From Oehlia diaphana (Eukaryota; Glomeromycota; Glomeromycetes; Glomerales; Glomeraceae), in NCBI GenBank assembly GCA_003833135.1, contig QZLH01000556.1, positions 1 through 64,000 of the forward strand: a stretch of DNA of 64,000 bases. Direction: 5' to 3'. The notes beneath the pieces are model-generated. The model was not told where the DNA came from. It saw nothing but the letters and a program-made list of their open reading frames with translations, and ran no database searches. The first letter of the stretch is position 1. Every line of letters starts with the position of its first letter. This document shows positions 57,911 through 64,000 of this stretch, one piece after another. The translations under genes were made by a program, and so were the position numbers.

Positions 57911-60428
57911 GAATAGATATGTTTAGTAAGGTAATTATATCAACTGGACGGATTCAAAGTTTTTGGCACAAATAATATATGGAGACCAGGGGGATGGGCT
58001 GAAAAATCAGATTTTGAGATTTTATGATAGATAAAATCTAACTTGATCTTTTAAAAAAATATTTTTTTGTATATAATATATTAATAATTAAACTAATGAA
58101 ATTTTAAATAATAATAAGATTTGTAATGTAATAAACCTTTATTTTATTACATTAGTTTTCAGATTGTTTAATCAGTTTCCATTAGTCTTGATTTTGGGCG
58201 CGTCTGTTAAAGTGAAAGCAAATAAGAAATAAAATAAGTTAGTTATAATTACAAAATTTCTTATTCGAGAGAAACCATTGGGAGATACCTACCAGCGGTG
58301 GCGGGCAACATAAGGTCGATAGATCTAGTAAATCTGAAACTCGAAAATGAATGTGTGACTGATTAATAATACCGTCGATTGATAACCGTAATTGCCAAGA
58401 AAGTTGCGTGCGTAATTCGTCATGTTATTCTCGAAAGTTCTGGTATATCTTACGCGAAATCTCCCGTGGCGCGTGGCTGATCGATCACGAGATAAACAAA
58501 AATGTGATTGGCTATATAATCAATATAATTATACTACAAATAAAAGACTTGTTTTACTTGTTTTATCTACTATAAACTAAACGAAAACTTTGCTTTTTCT
58601 CATGCATATATATAATTATTTTTTAATTGTTCTATTATGGTTTGCTTTTATTTCTAAATAAGTTAAAAGTATCGTTCAATAATTTATAAATTCAAAATTT
58701 ATAAATTTTATTGTAAAAATTCGTACTCTATATTTCTTTTACAATGTAATAATTCACCAGAATAAATAAAGTGCAATGTTAAATAACCGAACTATACGGG
58801 AGATCATATTTTAACCGATAAGAAATAACTTTATTAGATAATTCTTTATAAATTCCAGAGACACTGTAAAGGAAAAGTAGATAGTATTATTTTCGCCTGA
58901 TATGTGAGTATGAACCTTCCAATTGTTCTTCGGCGTTTATATTGACTTATTTCATTTCACCAGTTTTAATTTGATTAAAATTTCTGTCAATACTCTGTGC
59001 CTGAAAGATATTTCTTGATTGTTTTTGTTCCTAAAGTAAATCGAGTGATTGTTTTATAATACCAATAAGTGTTTCTCAAATATTGGTATTTGTTTCATCT
59101 CAGGGTGCGCATAATAATCATTATTTCTAAATCCTTCACGTGCCACATTAATGCAATTTTAACGTGTAGTATTACGATATTTATAAAATTAATGTTAGTG
59201 AGACCAATCATTTAATTTCTAATAATTAATAGCAATAAATTAAATTGGAACACACCGAACGCATAAATGGCAGATCATGCTCAAATAAAGCTACCTATTT
59301 GTACAAATAGATACTCAAACAAACCAAAATCAGCATGATCATTTACATGTACAGTACTTGTATTTGCTTACGTATCCGTTTATGTTCAGTGTATTCAATG
59401 TTCGGTATAAGTAACAAATTTTTTCAAATTTCCTTGTTTTCTTAAAAATTAAAATGGTTGCCGTGTTCGTCGTACAATGATAGGTTGCCAATATTTTTGA
59501 AAATGCCAATAAAATCTAAATAATGCGCAAGAATTTTCAATAAACTAGTAAATAAGTATAACGCTCCAATCAAAATAAAGCTTTAATTAAAGTGATTCTA
59601 ATAATAAATAAAAAGTAATATTATTAATAAAGAGTCAAGAAAATCACAAATAATTTTCACACCTTCTCAGATTTTACATTATAGGATTTATTATTACTTA
59701 CCTTAAAAATATATCCTATGAATAAGAAGGCTGATGAAATTCTTTTTGTTATATAAAAGCATAAGAAAAAATTATAAAAGAAGGTTTATTGTAATATTGT
59801 AATATATTTTAAGATTTTTCTACGATAATATAAAATAAATAAATAATTCGTGCATGGTTCCGAAAAAGTTCACCATGTTGAAAATATAGCGCAAATTTAT
59901 TAAAAATGAAGTAGTGTTGACATTACATCATTAAAATTCATTATATTTTAACACACTGCGTCATCTTGACACATCACATATGTAAAATTATCAGTTTATT
60001 GTACATGATTGCAACATGCAATAGTTTTATGTTTGAAACACTATCTTGAAACATAACGCACATATTGTACTGTATGTTACGTGTTACTATCAGTTTTATT
60101 GCTACAAAACGGTTATGCGGATCTTTCCTTTTAGATAATGCATGATTGAACGCAGCGCTGGACCTGAAAAAAAAAAAAAATACATAGAGCAAATTGTAAA
60201 AATAATATGTATCGTATCCACTTAAAAAATGGCGTTGTGATAGAGCTTTGCTTCAATTGACAATAAAATAATGTGCAGACATAAAATAAATTGATAATAC
60301 GTCACACGCATTATGCTACATTATTTTAATAGTAACAATGACGTGTTGATTAAATAATTTTACAGCAATATAAAACATTATGGTACATTATTTATAATAT
60401 ACATATTAAAGAATACCCATCTTTCCAC
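57911..60428. other. Gene-free stretch
   Basis: It contains a 16-nt palindrome ctatttgtacaaatag (59294-59309) between inverted gatcatgct/agcatgatc words. The rest is AT-rich. A 72-codon minus-strand frame at 60192 has no family resemblance. Confidence 0.4.
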
Positions 60429-61996
60429 TTAATATATAAAATAATTAGCTAATAATATACAAATAAAAGTTAATACTAAATTGAAACTAACAAAAGAAGA
60501 ATTGTTCTTTTTATCATTATTATTTTCATTATTATTAGAAGTATCAGTCGAATTAATCGTTGCAGTATTTGTTGCATTAAATATAAACGGTGAAGTATAA
60601 CTACTTTTAACTTCATACCTAAAAAAAAAAATAATAATGAAGATTTAGAATGTATTATCTTTTAAAAAGTTAAAATAAGATATTAAAAAATTTACCCTAA
60701 AATTCCCAAGAGAGTTCTTAATTTAGGACCGATGGGACCATATGTATTAGTACTATTTGATCTATCCATCATTTCACCAAGAGTTTTTCCGTGAGGATAC
60801 GTAAATAACATTAAAAAGTCACTACTATTTATATAAGTATTAAAATCTACGTGTGCAATACTTGAACTAGATACAAAAGGATTAAAACTAGTTTCCACAA
60901 TCAAAACATTATCTCGAATTTGATCCGGAGTTAATGTAGTATTAGGTTGAACATCAGATGTAAGTAAAAACCCAATTTCACCATGTGAAGTACCAAATGT
61001 GTACATATTCTTGGCTATTTGAAATTGTGGTGATTGTACGAATGAGTTAATTATTAAATTATTAGGTAAATTTAAATCGAATTTAAAAGTATTTAATTGA
61101 TCAGTTATTGATGAAAGTGATTGTCCACTCTTCAATAACACTAAATTTCTATCAAATACAAATTCTAAGAATTGAACTATAACGTTTGAAGGTACTGGTG
61201 ATCCTGGTGATCCTGGTGGTGATCCTGGTACTCCTGGAATCTCTGGAGTTCCTGGAGTTCCTGCTGGTGTATCCGGTGTTCCTGGTGCTCCTGGTGTTCC
61301 TGCATCGACTTCCATAATTGCATCAATATAAGGAGTTAATGCTTGTAAATTAAAATAATCATTCCATGAATTTGTAAAACCTAATCCATGAATAAGTTCA
61401 TGAAGAACGACATATAACATATCAGCTTGTTTGAATCCCATAGGTAATGGATCACCTTCAAACCAATAACTCATATTTGCATTAAAAATCGCTTCAATTT
61501 CATTTGGTCCAAATTGAGGATGATCTGGTAAATTCATTTGTTTATATAATGCTTGTGGATATAATCTAACTTTACCATCTGTAACATTTCGAAATGGGAT
61601 CATTCTTGCTGGGCCTGCTGCTCCTAATATTATTAAATTTGTGTCACAATCATTAAAACTTGCACAAAAATCTACAAATTGTGCTTTTACACTCACGGCA
61701 GATTTTAAGTCTATTGTTGCTGTTATAAATTTTCCTGCAGTAATAAATACATCCTTAACTTTATCACATAATGTTACATTATTGATAGAACAATCAAAAT
61801 CTACGACAAACATATTATCTGGTGATGTTGGTGTTTGTCTTTTATCATTAGCTGTTACCATTGGACAATCAACAACTTGAGTTTTATATCTGTATAATGG
61901 TTTTTTATATTCAAGACATTTATGTGATAACGTCGTTTGCGTTAAACATATTAATCCTATTAGGATGATGAAATTAATCGTTAATAAAATTTTCAT
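60429..61996 (-). CDS. Metalloprotease-like paralog E with collagen-like insert, predicted GPI-anchored
   Basis: Exon 1 is 61996-60696 and exon 2 is 60618-60429, 496 residues, the longest member. Signal peptide 1-24, propeptide C27 and C44, KRQ at 52-54. HELIHGLGF at 199-207 and SSIAHVDFNTY distally. Between the active site and the conserved FLEFVFD segment sits a roughly 40-residue Gly/Pro repeat (231-270; units GTP, GAP, GVP, GSP), collagen-like in pattern but with imperfect triplets. The other paralogs have only short Pro/Ser/Thr loops there. Exon 2 encodes GYEVKSSYTSPF, an Asn/Thr/Ser-rich spacer with possible N-glycosylation sites and the hydrophobic tail FNLVLTFICILL. The donor GTAAAT again gives an in-frame stop. 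Confidence 0.87.
61190..61315. repeat. Coding minisatellite for the Gly-Pro insert of protease E
   Basis: Plus-strand cctggtgatcctggtg and cctggtgttcctg words repeat in 9-nt steps. The block is much more G+C-rich than the rest of the gene. Confidence 0.85.
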
Positions 61997-64000
61997 TTTA
62001 AATTAATAAAAAAGGCCAGTTTAATTATAATTTTGATTAAAAATTAAAGGAAAAAGAAAAAAGAAAAAAAGAAAAAAAAATTTCTTTATTAGTTGAACAA
62101 TAATTTCCTCCAATTTATATAAATAATACATTCATTAAAATATTTCCTTTTTATTGTATCTGGGTAACACTAATTAATTAGTGTGACCAAGCAAGCTGTG
62201 ATACCTTCCCGTAACAATCGTGATATGGTCTTTAAAATGACTAGTTTATTATTAAAAAAAAATTATTATTCAATGGGGATAATAATGATGCCTAACATTA
62301 TTTTTTTCCCCTTTTAGTAATGTAAGGCTGCAGGAGTTGCATGCAAAGAAGAAACAAACAAAAAAAAAAAATAAAAAATAAAAAATAAAAAATAAAAAAA
62401 TTAAAAAGTAAAAAAGTGAAATCATATTATTCGCCTATTTCATTAACGGAATTTTTAATTAACATCTTTATATATTATAAATCCTGAACATAATAGTAAA
62501 CTCATTTACAATATATATAAACTATTTTTTATCCACTTTGTCGATCAATGATCTACATGTACAAGTATTACTTTGTACAGGGGTTTCGTATCGGAATATT
62601 TTCTCAGCCCATCTAAAATATAATGACTTTGAACATCATATAATCTTTAATAAAAATGCTTAGAAGTTTCTTTGAAAATATTAAGAAATCTTATTGCCAT
62701 TATTACAATAATGTTTATTTGTATCACACGAAAGGTACAGCCAAGAAATTGTCATTGTAACAATAGTTTGTATACAGAAAACTCTAGAACTTGATTGTCG
62801 GGTTTTAATTTATACCGAAAACTAAATTTGAAAATGGTCAGTTATTAAATTGTACTAATACTAACTCTTTAAAGAACTTGAAAGAACCTATAATAGTATT
62901 TTTTTTTTTACTAATCATTAAATGTGGGTTGCTACGTCAGATTGATTATGCATAATGAAGATCATTCCTAATTCAACTTTCACGATAAATTGTGTTACTT
63001 TAACTCCTTTTAATAGTAAAATCGGCAAGGGACGCTTTAAACGTAGCTAAAAAAAAAAAAGGGATAAAAACTTACATATACTCCCTATTATTAAAGGAGT
63101 CAATAATTGAAGTTATTATAAAAAAATCAAAATTAATGAAACCGATATCGATGAAATGAAAGCTAATATAATATTGGTAAAGATAACGTTGCGAACGAAC
63201 ACCAAATGGAAATTGTTTGATTCTTGATGCATTCGATTGATTATAATCAGAATTTGCTGTTAAAGTAGCGTATATAGTATAAGCAATTATCATTAGCCAC
63301 TCTTATAATAGATTCAATGTAATTTATTTATTTGGCAAATAACTAGATGGAAATGTTGTGTAAGATCGGGTTTGAAAATTGATGTGAAATTATTTAAAAT
63401 TAGCATTTTGACAATGATTGTAAAATTAAATGGAAAATTTATGTTATTAATCATACTAAAGTAAATTGCTAGTTTAGCGTTAGTAATGAATGGGATTAAT
63501 TGCGCAAGAGTAAAGAATTTTAATAAATCGCAAAATACTAGATTTATTGGAATAAGTCATTTAATGACAGTGTTATCATTACATTGATAGAAATATTTAT
63601 CATATTGAAAATGACAAATCATTTCTCTTAAACCATGATTGTTATCATAATATTAAGAAAATATTTCTAAACCTATATTATCCTTAGACGTATTAAATTG
63701 AACGATAGATAAGTTTCTATGTAAAAGATACGATGGTTTTACTTTTCTTTATATTTATATTGTAAAACTTTAAATAGTTATTAAACTTGATATAATTATT
63801 GGTGCTGATGTTGATTGGTAATCTATTCCATTTGTTTAAACAATAAATAATAGTCATGTTCTATATAAAAAGCGTATTTTACCTATAAAAATTAATATGC
63901 GTTTACCGGTTCTGGAAGATTTTTAAAATTTAAAAGTCTACTGGTATAGATCAGTAGTATATCAAAAAAGCGAAAGGTTATTATAATGTTATTATTAGTG
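61997..64000. other. Upstream of protease E, then gene-free to the window end
   Basis: A TATA-like tttatataaa (62114-62123) lies about 120 nt upstream of protease E. An aaaaaataaaaaataaaa run lies near 62360-62410. A 73-codon minus-strand frame at 63293 has no recognisable family. Nothing else stands out. Confidence 0.4.

Noticed and set aside
19636..61996. A CRISPR array, operon or bacterial insert explaining the protease repeats
   Set aside because: The copies have eukaryotic introns, signal peptides and AT-rich codon use like the neighbours, and spacing is irregular. This fits local gene duplication in a fungal nucleus.
63072..63293. 73-codon minus-strand frame near the window end
   Set aside because: Slightly protein-like but with no recognisable family; evidence too weak to call.

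Overview
This window looks like nuclear DNA from an arbuscular mycorrhizal fungus close to Rhizophagus (Glomeromycotina). The reasons are its very high A+T content, short GT-AG introns, a high density of broken mobile elements, and gene families typical of these fungi: F-box/LRR-like proteins with an LWCR..IP(L/I)LW signature, a BTB-BACK-TLDc protein, kinase remnants with an HGDxHxGN catalytic loop, and lineage-specific orphan families. The assignment comes from remembered family patterns; no database was searched.

Layout. 1-6.1 kb is element-rich: a near-perfect 200-bp foldback, a pogo-like terminal sequence and a LINE-type RNase H remnant. 6.7-12.4 kb holds an F-box gene and the 3' part of an Uma2-like gene. 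12.5-15.6 kb is a graveyard with a kinase pseudogene, two copies of a decayed gene and a MITE. 17.1-19.0 kb has a two-exon sulfotransferase-like gene and a tRNA-like sequence with an AT-rich insertion. 19.6-34.5 kb alternates two metalloprotease-like genes with two F-box genes and the BTB-TLDc gene. 34.5-42.9 kb is almost gene-free, with a MITE and a tandem repeat. 43.0-43.9 kb carries a tandem pair of small paralogs. 46-50.3 kb is a second graveyard (protease 3' fragment, kinase and PD-(D/E)XK-like remnants, pogo-like ends). 51.0-62.0 kb carries three more metalloprotease-like genes.

The main discovery is a family of five intact, same-strand (-) paralogs plus one truncated sixth copy. Each encodes a signal peptide, a short Cys-containing propeptide ending in a conserved KRQ (Kex2-type) site, an HExxHGLGF zinc motif, a distal A-H-x-D motif, and, only after splicing of a terminal phase-2 intron, a C-terminal hydrophobic tail of the GPI-anchor type. 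In all five, the intron's first bases (GTAA) create an immediate in-frame stop, so retaining the intron would give a tail-less, presumably secreted form. One member carries a collagen-like Gly-Pro insert.

How the genes fit together: the five proteases look like a cell-surface or secreted proteolytic family that expanded by local duplication. The three F-box proteins (SCF adaptors) and the BTB protein (Cullin-3 adaptor) are probably independent expanded families that share the neighbourhood. No operon-like coordination is visible, apart from one tightly convergent pair (F-box and protease, 23 bp between stop codons).
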